Part shown: in pieces, positions 27,327-37,446 of the stretch | How the letters are laid out: every line of letters starts with the position of its first letter | Numbering within the stretch: the first letter of the stretch is position 1 | Origin: Bacteroidota bacterium | Lineage (GTDB): Bacteria; Bacteroidota; Ignavibacteria; UBA10030; SZUA-254 | Length of the DNA stretch: 64,000 nucleotides | Assembly: GCA_020056225.1 (NCBI GenBank) | Contig: JAGVIE010000012.1 | Coordinates: 1 to 64,000, forward strand | Direction: 5' to 3' | Position numbers and translations under genes: made by a program | Notes under the pieces: generated by a model | The model's database searches: none | Told to the model about the DNA's origin: nothing | What the model saw: only the letters and a program-made list of their open reading frames with translations

Positions 27327-28859
27327 ATGGATAATAACCCTCAGTCTGCACCTGAAAAGACTCATCTGGAAGAACTAAATGAGTTGATGATACGAAGAAG
27401 ACAAGAACTTGATGAACTCGTCAAGCACGGCATCAATCCGTATCCATACCTTTTCTCTCAAACGAATTATTCCGGAGAGATTCTCAGTAGTTTTAAAGAT
27501 GATGGACAGCAGGTCAACGTTTCAATTGCCGGCAGGATAATGTCAATCCGTAGGATGGGCAAGGCATCGTTTTGTCACGTTCAGGATTCACAGGGTAAGA
27601 TTCAGGTCTATCTAAAAAAAGACGATGTCGGCGAGATGTATGATATTTTCAAATTGCTCGATATCGGCGATATAGTTGGTGTGGAAGGATTTGTTTTCAG
27701 GACGAAGATGGGAGAGATATCAATTCATGCCCGTAAGTTCGAAGTCCTTTCTAAATCTCTTAGACCTTTGCCTATTGTAAAAGAAAAGGTTGATGAAAAA
27801 GGGAACAAAATCGTTTACGATCCATTCTCGGATAAAGAGCTTCGATACCGTCAGCGCTACGTCGATTTAGTAGTCAACCCCGGAGTTAAAGAAGTCTTCA
27901 TCAAACGCGCGAAGATACTGAGGATCATCCGGAAATATTTTGACGAGCGGGGTTACATCGAAGTTGAAACACCAATTCTCCAGCCGATCTATGGCGGCGC
28001 ATTCGCTCGGCCCTTCATCACTCATCATAATGCGCTTGATGTCGATCTCTACCTTAGAATTGCCGATGAGTTGTATCTGAAGCGCCTAATCGTAGGCGGG
28101 TTCGACGGCGTGTACGAGTTTGCTAAAGATTTTCGTAATGAAGGAATGGATCGCTCGCATAATCCGGAATTCACAATGCTCGAGCTGTACGTCGCCTATA
28201 AAGACTATGTATGGATGATGAATCTCGTCGAGGAGATGGTCTCTACGATAGCAAAAGAAGTTGTTGGTGCAACCAAGTTCAAAGTAGGCGATAATGAAAT
28301 AGATTTTACATCTCCATGGAAACGTATCTCAATGTTCGATGCGATCATGGAATATACAGGCAAGCAATTAAAAGGAAAATCGGAACAAGAACTTCGAATG
28401 ATTGCAAAAGAACTCAAGATCGAGATCGAGCCTGGAGCAGACAGTGCGGCGGTCATCGATGAAATATTCGGTGAGTTTGTAGAACCGAAACTGATACAGC
28501 CGACTTTCATAACGGATTATCCGGTTGAGATGTCGCCGCTGGCAAAAAAACACCGCAGTGAGCAGGGCTTCGTCGAAAGGTTTGAAGTGATCGTAAACGG
28601 ACATGAGTTATGCAATGCCTTTAGTGAGCTGAACGATCCGCTCGATCAGCGTCAGCGTTTCGAGGAGCAGATGAAATTGCGCGTGCGTGGAAACGAAGAG
28701 GCGCAAGTTCAGGATGAAGATTATCTTCGCGCACTGGAATATGGAATGCCTCCGACTGCCGGTCTCGGTATCGGTATCGACCGCTTAACAATGCTGCTCA
28801 CGAATCAAGATTCAATCCGCGATGTTATATTTTTTCCCCAAATGAAACCCGAACACTGA
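27327..28859 (+). CDS. lysS: Lysyl-tRNA synthetase, class II
   Basis: Charges tRNA-Lys. An N-terminal OB-fold anticodon-binding domain (about 60-150; [20 protein letters not shown]) precedes the class II catalytic core. Motif 2 is [18 protein letters not shown], motif 3 is [13 protein letters not shown], and the segment [20 protein letters not shown] is typical of LysRS. At 510 residues it is full length. No Shine-Dalgarno is obvious before the ATG. The TonB-dependent receptor gene begins two bases after its stop. Confidence 0.97.
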   Translation: MDNNPQSAPEKTHLEELNELMIRRRQELDELVKHGINPYPYLFSQTNYSGEILSSFKDDGQQVNVSIAGRIMSIRRMGKASFCHVQDSQGKIQVYLKKDDVGEMYDIFKLLDIGDIVGVEGFVFRTKMGEISIHARKFEVLSKSLRPLPIVKEKVDEKGNKIVYDPFSDKELRYRQRYVDLVVNPGVKEVFIKRAKILRIIRKYFDERGYIEVETPILQPIYGGAFARPFITHHNALDVDLYLRIADELYLKRLIVGGFDGVYEFAKDFRNEGMDRSHNPEFTMLELYVAYKDYVWMMNLVEEMVSTIAKEVVGATKFKVGDNEIDFTSPWKRISMFDAIMEYTGKQLKGKSEQELRMIAKELKIEIEPGADSAAVIDEIFGEFVEPKLIQPTFITDYPVEMSPLAKKHRSEQGFVERFEVIVNGHELCNAFSELNDPLDQRQRFEEQMKLRVRGNEEAQVQDEDYLRALEYGMPPTAGLGIGIDRLTMLLTNQDSIRDVIFFPQMKPEH

Positions 28860-28861
28860 TT

Positions 28862-31384
28862 ATGCGATTTTGGTTATTGTCTTTTGTTCTAACATTTTTT
28901 ATTTCCGTTTTATCTTTCGCGGGCATAGACGGAATACTGGAGGGAAGGGTTCTCAGTAAAGAGACAAAAGAACCTCTCATCGGCGTATCAATTTCGATTC
29001 TCGGTACCACGCAGGGGACTGCAACAGATATTGATGGAAATTTTCATATTAACAATTTAGAAGCCGGAACTTACGATCTGAGAATTTCCAATATAGGCTA
29101 CCAGCCAATGGTCTATAAGGCTGTTGTTGTAAGGATAGGATTGCGGACACGATTATCTGTCGAGTTGGTGCCGACTGCTGTTGAGCTTGCGGAAGTTGAA
29201 GTTACCGCCGAAAGACCTCTCATCGAGAAAGATAATACCGGTACCAGTTATTCTATCGGTTCATCGCAGGTCGATAGACTGCCTGTAAGGAGCGTTCAGG
29301 ATATCATAACGTTATTTCCGAGCGTTACCGCCGAAGGGAATATTCGTGGAGGGAAATCGACCGAGGTTGTTTTTCTTGTAGATGGTTTGCCGATGCAGGA
29401 TGTCATTGGCGGGGGAGTCGGGACAACATTACCGAAAAGTTCTATCACTGAGTTTTCAATTCAATCCGGCGGATTTGAGGCGGAATATGGCAATGCCCTA
29501 TCCGGAGTCGTGAATATTATTACGCGCCGTGGATCGAACAGACATTCATTGGTGGCACGGGTTGAAAAAGATAACTGGCTTGCCGGCGGCTGGGATGTAC
29601 AGCATAACAAATCCACAGAGACAGAGTTTACTCTCGCCGGACCTATAATGAAAGATAATCTGCATTATTTTACAGCGAATACATTTCAGATGAACGATAC
29701 GAGATGGTGGCAGGATTTTGATAAATTTTTTAAGTCACCTGTGTACAAAGATATAAGCGGGATTAGTAAAATCGATTACAGTTTAACACCGAGAATTCAT
29801 CTAACAGCGCAGAATGTTTACTCGCTCAGGACCTGGAGAGATTATGAATTCAGTTGGCGGTTCAATCTTAACGGGTTGCCCCCGAGAAGCAGATCATCGT
29901 ACCGTACCACCGCAACGATATCTCATACGTTAACGAACAGCCTGCATTATTCTTTATCTGCAAGTCATTATTATTTGCGCTCGACAATCGGAAAAGATAA
30001 ATCTTCACTCGATCTGACACCGTACGAATACGATATCTTCCTACAGTATGTCGTAAAAGGTAATAGGTCGTGGTGGTCGGACACAAAACAAAACATTTAC
30101 ACTGGCAAACTCGATGTTGTATATCAGCCAAATGCAAACAACGTTTTTAAAGCAGGGATTGAGTTCAACCAATACGATATCTTTTCCGATGTAGTGAAGT
30201 ACGAACCGCAGAAAACTTATTTCGGAAAAATTATGCCGGATGAACCGCTGCTCAATTACAGTTCCGCATATCACTATTTCCCCCGCAGCGGCAGCGCATA
30301 TCTTCAGGAAAAATTAGAGGTAGAGAAAGACGGCGCTGTTGTTAATATTGGTTTCCGCTGGGATTTCCTCGATCCGAGCAGTGAGAGACCCGTAGTTGAA
30401 TATGTGAAACCTGATACTGGCTCTGATACATATCAGTCCAAGGTAACGCACTTCGCCAAAGCTTCTTTAAAACAGCAGGTCAGTCCTCGCATGGGTTTAT
30501 CGTTTCCCCTCATGTGGGATATGTTGTTGGTGATGAACTATGGACATTATTTTCAATTCCCGCTGTTCGATTACCTTTACTCGGGAATAAATCCCCAGCA
30601 ATTAAGAAACGGAGTAAATGTTCTTGTCGGTAATCCCGATCTGAAGCCGGAACGTACTCATGCATGGGAGATTGGTGTGAAGTATGGTATCGATGAAAAG
30701 ACTCTTCTAAGTGTAATTTATTTTAAAAAAGAATTTATCGACCAGATCGATTCTAAAACATTTCTTCCATCAAAGGCTCGTGCAGCAGGCGATTACGGGT
30801 ATGCCGAGTACATCAATAATGCCTTTGCTACTGCGGAAGGATTAGAGTTCGTACTCTCAAGACACCGGGATGAACATTTGTCCGGTTCTATATCATATTC
30901 TCTGATGAGAACGGAAGGCGTGAGCGATTATGTCAATCAGGGTCTAAATCTGTCTCAATGGGGATTCCCGGTTTTAAATGAACCGTACCCGTTAAGCTGG
31001 GATCAGCTTCACACGTTAAAAGTCGCCGCCGACGCGAAACTGCCGTGGGATATTATCTGTAATGTTATCTGGACTTATAATTCCGGACGACCTTATACAT
31101 ATTTCCCAACAAAAGACGGCTTTACTGCTGAAGATACTACACGTGCATTCCTGCCTAACAATGCGCGCCTTCCGAGTAACAGCGTAGTAAACATGAAATT
31201 TTCGAAAAAATTTTCTTTTGGGGATTTTTCATCATTACAAATCTATGGTGATGTGAGAAATCTATTTAACGATAAAAACGCAAAATGGGCAGATGCCAAT
31301 GGCCGAATAGGAGGCCAGCTTAACGATCCATCCGCTTATTATGATCCTCGTAGATTTTCAATTGGGGTACGATATGAAAGATAA
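28862..31384 (+). CDS. TonB-dependent outer-membrane receptor
   Basis: 840 residues. Signal peptide (about 1-20), then a carboxypeptidase-regulatory-like beta-sandwich (about 25-110; GRVLSKETKEPLIGVSISIL, TDIDGNFHI), a plug domain (about 115-225; LPVRSVQDIITLFPSV, VFLVDGLPMQDV, GNALSGVVNIITR) and a C-terminal 22-strand barrel ending in Arg. The regulatory N-domain is typical of Bacteroidota receptors. No SusD follows; a short lipoprotein gene overlaps its 3' end by 11 bases and may be a partner. The substrate cannot be told from sequence. Confidence 0.92.
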   Translation: MRFWLLSFVLTFFISVLSFAGIDGILEGRVLSKETKEPLIGVSISILGTTQGTATDIDGNFHINNLEAGTYDLRISNIGYQPMVYKAVVVRIGLRTRLSVELVPTAVELAEVEVTAERPLIEKDNTGTSYSIGSSQVDRLPVRSVQDIITLFPSVTAEGNIRGGKSTEVVFLVDGLPMQDVIGGGVGTTLPKSSITEFSIQSGGFEAEYGNALSGVVNIITRRGSNRHSLVARVEKDNWLAGGWDVQHNKSTETEFTLAGPIMKDNLHYFTANTFQMNDTRWWQDFDKFFKSPVYKDISGISKIDYSLTPRIHLTAQNVYSLRTWRDYEFSWRFNLNGLPPRSRSSYRTTATISHTLTNSLHYSLSASHYYLRSTIGKDKSSLDLTPYEYDIFLQYVVKGNRSWWSDTKQNIYTGKLDVVYQPNANNVFKAGIEFNQYDIFSDVVKYEPQKTYFGKIMPDEPLLNYSSAYHYFPRSGSAYLQEKLEVEKDGAVVNIGFRWDFLDPSSERPVVEYVKPDTGSDTYQSKVTHFAKASLKQQVSPRMGLSFPLMWDMLLVMNYGHYFQFPLFDYLYSGINPQQLRNGVNVLVGNPDLKPERTHAWEIGVKYGIDEKTLLSVIYFKKEFIDQIDSKTFLPSKARAAGDYGYAEYINNAFATAEGLEFVLSRHRDEHLSGSISYSLMRTEGVSDYVNQGLNLSQWGFPVLNEPYPLSWDQLHTLKVAADAKLPWDIICNVIWTYNSGRPYTYFPTKDGFTAEDTTRAFLPNNARLPSNSVVNMKFSKKFSFGDFSSLQIYGDVRNLFNDKNAKWADANGRIGGQLNDPSAYYDPRRFSIGVRYER

Positions 31385-32012
31385 CATACAATACAGATTG
31401 CTGTTCTATGCGATGATTGTTTTAATATGGTCGCTTATCTCGATATCGTGTAAGGAATCGCTCCCAACATACTTAGAACCACAGCATGTTGTCGATATCA
31501 AAGTCTCTACCATCGAACAATATAACGATCATCAAGCGCCCCCGGGCAGACAGAAGGTGCATTTTATAATATTAGGTGAAAATATTTTCGATGAAGTGTT
31601 CTGGGATAGCGTCAATATCAAAGGTTCGGTAAGGATTTGGTGGAAACGCAAACCGGTACGGTATCGAACAATATACCTGACCGAAAAGAACTTGACAGAT
31701 CGCTCACTCATCCACAATGGCAGGATGATGCTATTACCGGGTCAGACATTTTCCATGGATGTCTACTGGGATATACGAAGCGATAACGGTGTTTATCTTC
31801 CACGGGAGATGGATTTTGCCCGCGCAAGATCACGCCAATGTGATAACAATGTTTATTGTGGAACGCCGGAAGATTTTGTAATCGAAGTCTCTTTAAACAT
31901 TTATAACAGGTTGGGTTATCTCGTAGCACCACCAAGGGAATTTACATTTTATCCCCGCGTCTGCCGATGTGCCAGCTACCCGCCCTGTGGATCCGGCGGT
32001 GGTGAATGTTAA
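31374..32012 (+). CDS. Putative lipoprotein, partner of the TonB receptor
   Basis: 212 residues from ATG 31374, which overlaps the receptor stop by 11 bases; the frame opens at 31341 but the conserved-looking signal begins at MKDNIQYRLLFY. A hydrophobic segment ends in SLISISCKES, consistent with a lipoprotein cysteine near residue 27. The body is beta-rich, and the C-terminus has a Cys-rich tail (VCRCASYPPCGSGGGEC) that could bind metal or form disulfides. I recognise no family. Tight coupling to the receptor suggests a surface or periplasmic ligand-binding accessory protein. Confidence 0.7.
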   Translation: MKDNIQYRLLFYAMIVLIWSLISISCKESLPTYLEPQHVVDIKVSTIEQYNDHQAPPGRQKVHFIILGENIFDEVFWDSVNIKGSVRIWWKRKPVRYRTIYLTEKNLTDRSLIHNGRMMLLPGQTFSMDVYWDIRSDNGVYLPREMDFARARSRQCDNNVYCGTPEDFVIEVSLNIYNRLGYLVAPPREFTFYPRVCRCASYPPCGSGGGEC

Positions 32013-32118
32013 TTTGCAACAGTGATATGATTTCCACAATCATGTATATGAGAATTTGTGTCGATATCGCATCATACTTTTACGCTATTCGAATACATAT
32101 ACTATAAACGAGGGGGAG

Positions 32119-32970
32119 ATGAGAAGGTTAATATTTTTATGGCTATGCTTCATTGTACTCACGAAGTGCAATGCCTACCAGAAGGATACTTTAACTAACT
32201 CTTCACAATCTGAGGTTCATCCTGAAAGATTAGCTATAGTTTTATCCGGATCAGCGTTGATATTAACGGCTGCTCATATTCAGAATTATAATTCATGGTG
32301 GAAGGGTGAACGAAGCCGATTTCATTTTAGCGATGGTGGCATACGCACACTTAGTGCAGATAAAGCCGGACATTTCTATTTTACATATGTTTCTAGTGAT
32401 CTCCTTAACCGTTCATTCTATTGGGCTGGTGTAGAACGAAGTAAATCGTTACTCTATGCAGCCGCAATTAGTCTTTCATTCCAACTTTATGTCGAGACAG
32501 AAGATGGTTTCACGAAAGCTCTTGGGTTCAGTGGAGGGGATGCACTTGCCGATATTGCAGGCGCTTTATATCCGACACTCCAATATTATGTCCCTTGGTT
32601 TGAAGATGTTCGATTCAAGTGGAGCTGTTATCCATCGGCAAGATTCAGAGCGGGAAGTTATCAAACAATCATCGATGATTATGAGAGCATGTACTTCTGG
32701 CTTAGCTTGGGTAGGAAAGTTTTTCCTTCTTTTACGGAATCAATCTTGCCCTCATTCCTGTGTATCGCAGTAGGATATGGAGTCACTGGTCTTGATCGTT
32801 CGGATGGCGGTAATCGAGAACTCTTCATAGGATTGGATTATGATTTCACCCGTTTGCCGGGCAGAGGTTCATTTCTAACAGCAGTCAAACAAATAATGAA
32901 CTATATTCATTTCCCTGCACCGACGATTCGAGTAACTCCACGCGTAATTCTGTATGGTTTTCATTTTTGA
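32119..32970 (+). CDS. DUF2279 family protein, YfiM-like
   Basis: 283 residues from ATG 32119, where an N-terminal signal MRRLIFLWLCFIVLTKCNA starts. The frame extends upstream to 32056 without a good signal. AGGGGG lies directly before the ATG, closer than usual. DUF2279 features: ADKAGHFYFTYVSSDLLNR, a Ser/Tyr-rich helical segment and DGFTKALGFSGGDALADIAG, which includes conserved Asp and His residues. The family is predicted to be outer-membrane-associated and its function is unknown. It precedes the glycosyltransferase almost without a gap. Confidence 0.8.
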   Translation: MRRLIFLWLCFIVLTKCNAYQKDTLTNSSQSEVHPERLAIVLSGSALILTAAHIQNYNSWWKGERSRFHFSDGGIRTLSADKAGHFYFTYVSSDLLNRSFYWAGVERSKSLLYAAAISLSFQLYVETEDGFTKALGFSGGDALADIAGALYPTLQYYVPWFEDVRFKWSCYPSARFRAGSYQTIIDDYESMYFWLSLGRKVFPSFTESILPSFLCIAVGYGVTGLDRSDGGNRELFIGLDYDFTRLPGRGSFLTAVKQIMNYIHFPAPTIRVTPRVILYGFHF

Positions 32971-32984
32971 ATGAAAGGAATCAA

Positions 32985-33725
32985 TTGCCAAAAAATTATC
33001 CGCAGATCAGCATCATCATTCCTACACTCCAAGAAGAAAAAACGCTAAGGGATACATTACGTCAGTTCACATCATCGCTTCGCAGGCAATTCAACTTGGA
33101 AATTATTGTCAGTGATGGCGGAAGCACCGATGAGACGGTAAAAATTAGTAATGAATATGCCGATAAAGTTATTTTACATACAGATAAGGCAAAACAGAAT
33201 ATTTCAATGGGACGAAACCAGGGTGCATGGGTGGCTCAAGGTGATGTTCTGATCTTTCTCAATGCAGATGTCATTATAGAAGACCCCGAAAAATTTTTCA
33301 AACTGATGATAAACGCAATTACCGGTGATAATATTGTGGCGGCGACATGTAACGTCAATATCTATCCTAAGCAAGAACGGATCAGCGATTGGATGTTTCA
33401 TAATTTTTTCAATGGATATTTTTGGTTATTGAATCTCTTAGGAATGGGTATGGGCAGGGGGGAATGTCATGTTATCAAAAAAGAAATCTTTAAAAAAGTA
33501 AACGGATATAATGAAACAATGGCTGCCGGTGAGGATTATGAATTATTCTTGAGATTACATCGATTGGGAAAAATAAAATTCGTTCGGCAATTGACTGTCT
33601 TCGAATCGCCCCGTCGATTCAGGAAATACGGCTACTTGTGGATCAGTATCCTGTGGTTTGTAAACGCGTTCAGTGTCTTTCTTTTCGATCGCTCAATGGT
33701 TGACGAGTGGAAGCCTGTCAGATAA
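32985..33725 (+). CDS. Family 2 glycosyltransferase
   Basis: GT-A fold enzyme of about 246 residues. The N-terminus ISIIIPTLQEEKTLRDTL, the nucleotide-binding VSDGGSTDET, the metal-binding DxD-like LNADVI and the C-terminal GEDYELFLRLHRLG are all family 2 hallmarks. A hydrophobic stretch near the C-terminus (LWISILWFVNAFSVFLF) probably anchors it to the inner membrane. I prefer TTG 32985 because AAAGGA lies five bases upstream; TTG 32967, overlapping the previous stop, is the alternative. Donor and acceptor are unknown. Confidence 0.88.
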   Translation: MPKNYPQISIIIPTLQEEKTLRDTLRQFTSSLRRQFNLEIIVSDGGSTDETVKISNEYADKVILHTDKAKQNISMGRNQGAWVAQGDVLIFLNADVIIEDPEKFFKLMINAITGDNIVAATCNVNIYPKQERISDWMFHNFFNGYFWLLNLLGMGMGRGECHVIKKEIFKKVNGYNETMAAGEDYELFLRLHRLGKIKFVRQLTVFESPRRFRKYGYLWISILWFVNAFSVFLFDRSMVDEWKPVR

Positions 33726-33744
33726 TCTCCAAAAATAGCAATAT

Positions 33745-33773
33745 TTGACTTTCATACGGATTTTGGATATAAT
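33745..33773 (+). promoter_or_regulatory. Promoter of ctpA
   Basis: TTGACT (33745-33750), 17 bp, TATAAT (33768-33773), 39 bp before the ATG. Confidence 0.65.
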
Positions 33774-33812
33774 TTTATCAGTAGCAACAATTTTTTGAAT
33801 TAGGATTAATAG

Positions 33813-35444
33813 ATGAAAAAAAGCTTTTCTCTTCCAACAGTAAGTATTTTGTTCTTTGTAGCGCTTCTTCTCGGGATGCAGATAAACAATCTGATATCCG
33901 GAGATAACATATTTGAACAGTTGAATAAATTTAAAGATGTTCTCAGCCTTGCAGAAAAATATTATGTAGATGATGTCGATACACCCAAAATGGTTGAATC
34001 GGCTATTAACGGAATGTTGTCTAATCTCGACCCGCATTCTATTTATATTCCCGTCTCTCAATTACCCAGAGTCAACGAAGATTTCCAGGGAAGCTTCGAA
34101 GGAATTGGCGTTGAATATGCGGTTATTAACGATACTCTAATTGTGGTTACTCCTATTACAGGTGGTCCCAGTGAAATGCTCGGAATACTTGCAGGCGATA
34201 AAATTATTAAGATAAATGATTCCTCAGCAGTAGGGATCAAACAAGAAGATGTTCCGAAGAAATTACGAGGACCCAAAGGCACTCATGTTAAGGTTGCTAT
34301 CCATAGATCCGGTGAAAAGAATTTGATTGACTTCGATATCACGCGGGATAAAATTCCTCTCTATAGTGTCGATGTATCATACATGATTGACCAAGAGGTC
34401 GGTTATATAAGTGTCAATCGGTTCTCGGCTACTACTTACAATGAATTTGTTGACGGGATAACCAAACTTCAAAGTAAGGGATTGAAGAAGCTTATAATTG
34501 ATCTACGGAATAACGGTGGTGGTTTGATGGATCAGGCTGTTAAGATGGTTGATGAGTTATTACCGTATGCAGGTAAAAAAATTGTATACACAAAGGCGCG
34601 CAGACCGGAATTTACCGAGGAATACATAAGCAAGGGACAAGGTAAATTTGCAAGTATTCCGATAATTATCCTGGTCAACGCGGGTTCGGCTTCTGCCAGC
34701 GAGATCGTTTCAGGCGCAATTCAGGATTGGGATCGCGGCTTGATAGTTGGAGAGACTACATTTGGCAAAGGATTGGTCCAGCGGCAGTTCGAATTACCGG
34801 ATAAGTCGGCTTTCAGATTAACAATTGCCAGATACTATACACCTTCGGGCAGATTGATTCAGAGACCATACGGAAAGGATTTGGAGGCATACCGCAAAGA
34901 GGCATTCGATCGTAAAGAAGAAGAAGGAGACAATGTTGAACATAACATTGAAAACAACAAGATCCAAGCAGAGGAAAAAGATTCAACGAAACCTGTTTTT
35001 CAAACAGCATCCGGAAGAAACGTGTACGGCGGCGGCGGTATAACACCCGATTATATTGTGAAGGCGGAACGCGCTTCGACTCTGTTTATACAAATTCTCG
35101 GTAAAGGCGTCTTCCGTGAATATGCACTCGGCTATATCGATAGGTTCGGGAAACAAATCCAAAATGATTATGGAAAAGATCTGAAAAAATATTTAGCCGA
35201 CTTTACAACTTCAGATACGATGCTGAGCGACTTTGAAACTCTGGCAAAGAAAAAAGGTGTAGTGATCGATAGTGTGCAATATGAGAAAGACAAGACCGAC
35301 TTTAGAACACGAATCAAAGCTGAGATTGCGCGTATAGACTGGGGCAACGAAGGTTGGTTCTCGGTGTATAGTTCGGACGATCACCAACTCCAGAAGGCTC
35401 TCGGTTTGTTTCCGGAAGCCGCTAAGATTGCCGGCCTTAACTGA
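33813..35444 (+). CDS. ctpA: C-terminal processing peptidase, S41 family
   Basis: A periplasmic serine protease that removes C-terminal tails. One N-terminal membrane or signal segment (about 7-25) precedes the conserved MLSNLDPHSIYIP, a PDZ domain (about 85-170; GSFEGIGVEYAV, GDKIIKIN) and the S41 protease domain. That domain has GGGLMDQAV, the catalytic serine in NAGSASASEIVSG (about 290-300) and the catalytic lysine in GETTFGKGLVQ (about 320). A charged C-terminal extension of about 150 residues follows. It has its own promoter and is followed 29 bases later by a DUF3108 gene. Confidence 0.93.
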   Translation: MKKSFSLPTVSILFFVALLLGMQINNLISGDNIFEQLNKFKDVLSLAEKYYVDDVDTPKMVESAINGMLSNLDPHSIYIPVSQLPRVNEDFQGSFEGIGVEYAVINDTLIVVTPITGGPSEMLGILAGDKIIKINDSSAVGIKQEDVPKKLRGPKGTHVKVAIHRSGEKNLIDFDITRDKIPLYSVDVSYMIDQEVGYISVNRFSATTYNEFVDGITKLQSKGLKKLIIDLRNNGGGLMDQAVKMVDELLPYAGKKIVYTKARRPEFTEEYISKGQGKFASIPIIILVNAGSASASEIVSGAIQDWDRGLIVGETTFGKGLVQRQFELPDKSAFRLTIARYYTPSGRLIQRPYGKDLEAYRKEAFDRKEEEGDNVEHNIENNKIQAEEKDSTKPVFQTASGRNVYGGGGITPDYIVKAERASTLFIQILGKGVFREYALGYIDRFGKQIQNDYGKDLKKYLADFTTSDTMLSDFETLAKKKGVVIDSVQYEKDKTDFRTRIKAEIARIDWGNEGWFSVYSSDDHQLQKALGLFPEAAKIAGLN

Positions 35445-35473
35445 TATTATACTGAAAAAGCAGGAGTTAATAT

Positions 35474-36319
35474 TTGACTGTCAAAGAATTGATTTTGAAA
35501 ATGCTGAGCAAATCGGTTTTTCTCATTTTTATCTGCATCATCGTCAGTTGGGATGTCTCGGCATATAATACGAAAAAAAATCCAGCCTCAGGAGCGGCAG
35601 ATTCTGTTCTTCAAATAGGCGAAGAGTTAACCTACAACGTAAGCTTCCTTGGTATTGATTTAGGGCAGGTGAAAGTAAAAAATCTTGAAACGACTACCAA
35701 AGATAATCGTACCACCTACAAGACAATCGCTTATATAGATTCATACAAAGGCGTTCCGCTGGTCGATCTTCATGCTGTTTACGAAAGCATTTTTGATCCT
35801 GCTATTTATTCAACCTGGTTTCATGCGCGAGATAAACAAGATACACAATGGATATCGTATATTTATAATTTCGATTATTCAAGGCAGTATGTTTATGTTG
35901 AAGAAGGCAGATGGAAAAGCGGAAAGATCGACAGACGCGATACGCTCCGGCTCGATACGCTCACTCAGGATGGCCTGTCCTTATTTTTCTTTGCTCGTAA
36001 ACATGTTGCTGACCGAAATCCGGTGAATGTCCCCGTCATCGTTAACGAGAAAAAAGGAAATGCCTATATTAACTTTACCGGTGAAAGGACAAAAGAAAAA
36101 ATTGACGCGGTCGATTATCCGATCGATGTGATATATTTCGAAGGTCAGGCAAATTTTATCGGAGTCTTCGGATTGACTGGCGGCTTTGAGGGATGGTTTA
36201 GCAACGACAGCGCCCATATCCCGATTTTAGCTAAGATGAAAGTGCTAATCGGCAGCATTCATATTGAATTGGTCAGCTGGAAGCGCGAAGGATGGTCACC
36301 GCCTAGGTACCCGAATTAA
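35474..36319 (+). CDS. DUF3108 domain protein, periplasmic
   Basis: 281 residues starting at TTG 35474, chosen because AGGAG lies seven bases upstream. A hydrophobic signal segment (about 12-28) precedes the DUF3108 domain: IGEELTYNVSFLGIDLGQVKV, TYKTIAYIDSYKGVPLVDLH, RDTLRLDTLTQDGLSLFFFAR. The family is predicted to form an all-beta, possibly lipid- or glycan-binding envelope protein; no function is proven. Proximity to ctpA suggests an envelope role. Confidence 0.82.
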   Translation: MTVKELILKMLSKSVFLIFICIIVSWDVSAYNTKKNPASGAADSVLQIGEELTYNVSFLGIDLGQVKVKNLETTTKDNRTTYKTIAYIDSYKGVPLVDLHAVYESIFDPAIYSTWFHARDKQDTQWISYIYNFDYSRQYVYVEEGRWKSGKIDRRDTLRLDTLTQDGLSLFFFARKHVADRNPVNVPVIVNEKKGNAYINFTGERTKEKIDAVDYPIDVIYFEGQANFIGVFGLTGGFEGWFSNDSAHIPILAKMKVLIGSIHIELVSWKREGWSPPRYPN

Positions 36320-36362
36320 TATGAACGATTATCCGGGTAATCTGAATTATCATAATCGAAAT

Positions 36363-36391
36363 TTGACATTATAGAATAAAATCTATATAAT
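36363..36391 (+). promoter_or_regulatory. Promoter of the MBL-fold hydrolase gene
   Basis: TTGACA (36363-36368), exactly 17 bp, TATAAT (36386-36391): a perfect consensus match. The expected leader is about 60 nt. Confidence 0.75.
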
Positions 36392-36459
36392 CATGCAATG
36401 AAATTGATTCATGTAAGGATTTTCGAAACAGTAAGTATCATACAATGTGAGCAGATAAT

Positions 36460-37356
36460 ATGAGATTGAAATTTTGGGGAACACGAGGCTCAATCTCTAC
36501 TCCCGGAAAAGATACTGTCCGGTACGGTGGTAATACACCTTGTATCGAGTTACGTCTTCTTAACGAAGATCTGATTATCCTCGATGCTGGTACCGGAATC
36601 AGAAATCTCGGCGAGACCTTGATTGAGAACGGAGAATCGATCAATTCCTATATACTTATTTCTCATCCGCATTGGGATCATATCCAGGGATTCCCATTTT
36701 TCAAACCAGCATTCATTTCAGGTAACGAGTTGACCATAGTCGGCGGTGAATCGGAAAAGGTTTCGTTGAAAAAAATGATTTCCGACCAGATGAACAAAGT
36801 ATATTTTCCGATTCAATTGAATGAATTGAAAGCAAAAATAAATTTTAAACGTGTTGGAGAAGAAGAATTTTCAGTAATGGGTGCGACTGTCAAGACGATG
36901 TACGTCAATCATCCTTCTTTCGCAATTGGATACCGGATCACACAGGGCGGGAAATCATTGGTTTATATCAGCGACAATGAACCGTTCGATAGACGGGTTG
37001 TTCAGGAAATGCGGAATATCGAAAAGGTGGTGATAGACCGATACTCACATTCTAAATCGGACCCGAATCAGTGTGTATTTGATTTTGTACGCAATGCCGA
37101 TGTTCTCATTCATGATTCAACCTATACACCGGAAGAATATGTCGATCGTGTAGGTTGGGGGCATTCTCATTATCTGTTTACACTAAAAGTTGCGGCAGAG
37201 GGAAAAGTTAAGCGGCTGGTTCTCTTCCATCACGATCCTGCCCATAACGATGCCAAGGTTGATGATATTTTAAAAACATGCCGCAAGGAAATACGAAATC
37301 GACAATATAAATTCGATTGTGTAGCGGCGGCGGAAGGGATGGAACTTGAAATATAA
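36460..37356 (+). CDS. Metallo-beta-lactamase-fold phosphodiesterase-like hydrolase
   Basis: 298 residues. FWGTRGSISTPG at the start and the metal motif SHPHWDHIQGFPFF (HxHxDH) place it in the MBL superfamily close to cyclic-nucleotide/phosphoribosyl phosphodiesterases. Later ligands are in MYVNHPS, YISDNEP and LFHHDPAH, and TYTPEEYVDRVGWGHS is characteristic of a subgroup often found next to regulatory domains. Substrate not determinable. It is transcribed from a strong promoter of its own and lies just before cspA. Confidence 0.85.
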   Translation: MRLKFWGTRGSISTPGKDTVRYGGNTPCIELRLLNEDLIILDAGTGIRNLGETLIENGESINSYILISHPHWDHIQGFPFFKPAFISGNELTIVGGESEKVSLKKMISDQMNKVYFPIQLNELKAKINFKRVGEEEFSVMGATVKTMYVNHPSFAIGYRITQGGKSLVYISDNEPFDRRVVQEMRNIEKVVIDRYSHSKSDPNQCVFDFVRNADVLIHDSTYTPEEYVDRVGWGHSHYLFTLKVAAEGKVKRLVLFHHDPAHNDAKVDDILKTCRKEIRNRQYKFDCVAAAEGMELEI

Positions 37357-37368
37357 TAGAGTCGGTAC

Positions 37369-37397
37369 TTGACATTGATACAAAGCAGGTATTATAT
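37369..37397 (+). promoter_or_regulatory. Promoter of the cold-shock gene
   Basis: TTGACA (37369-37374), 17 bp, TTATAT (37392-37397). It overlaps the end of the region just after the MBL stop and gives a leader of about 43 nt with AGGAG before the ATG. Confidence 0.6.
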
Positions 37398-37446
37398 TGC
37401 ACAAGAAAATCAACAATATTCAATATTCTAGGAGCAAGTACACCTT

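Noticed and set aside
32056-32118. Longer N-terminus for the DUF2279 protein
   Set aside because: The extra 21 residues are not signal-like, and the secretion signal begins at MRRLIFLWL.
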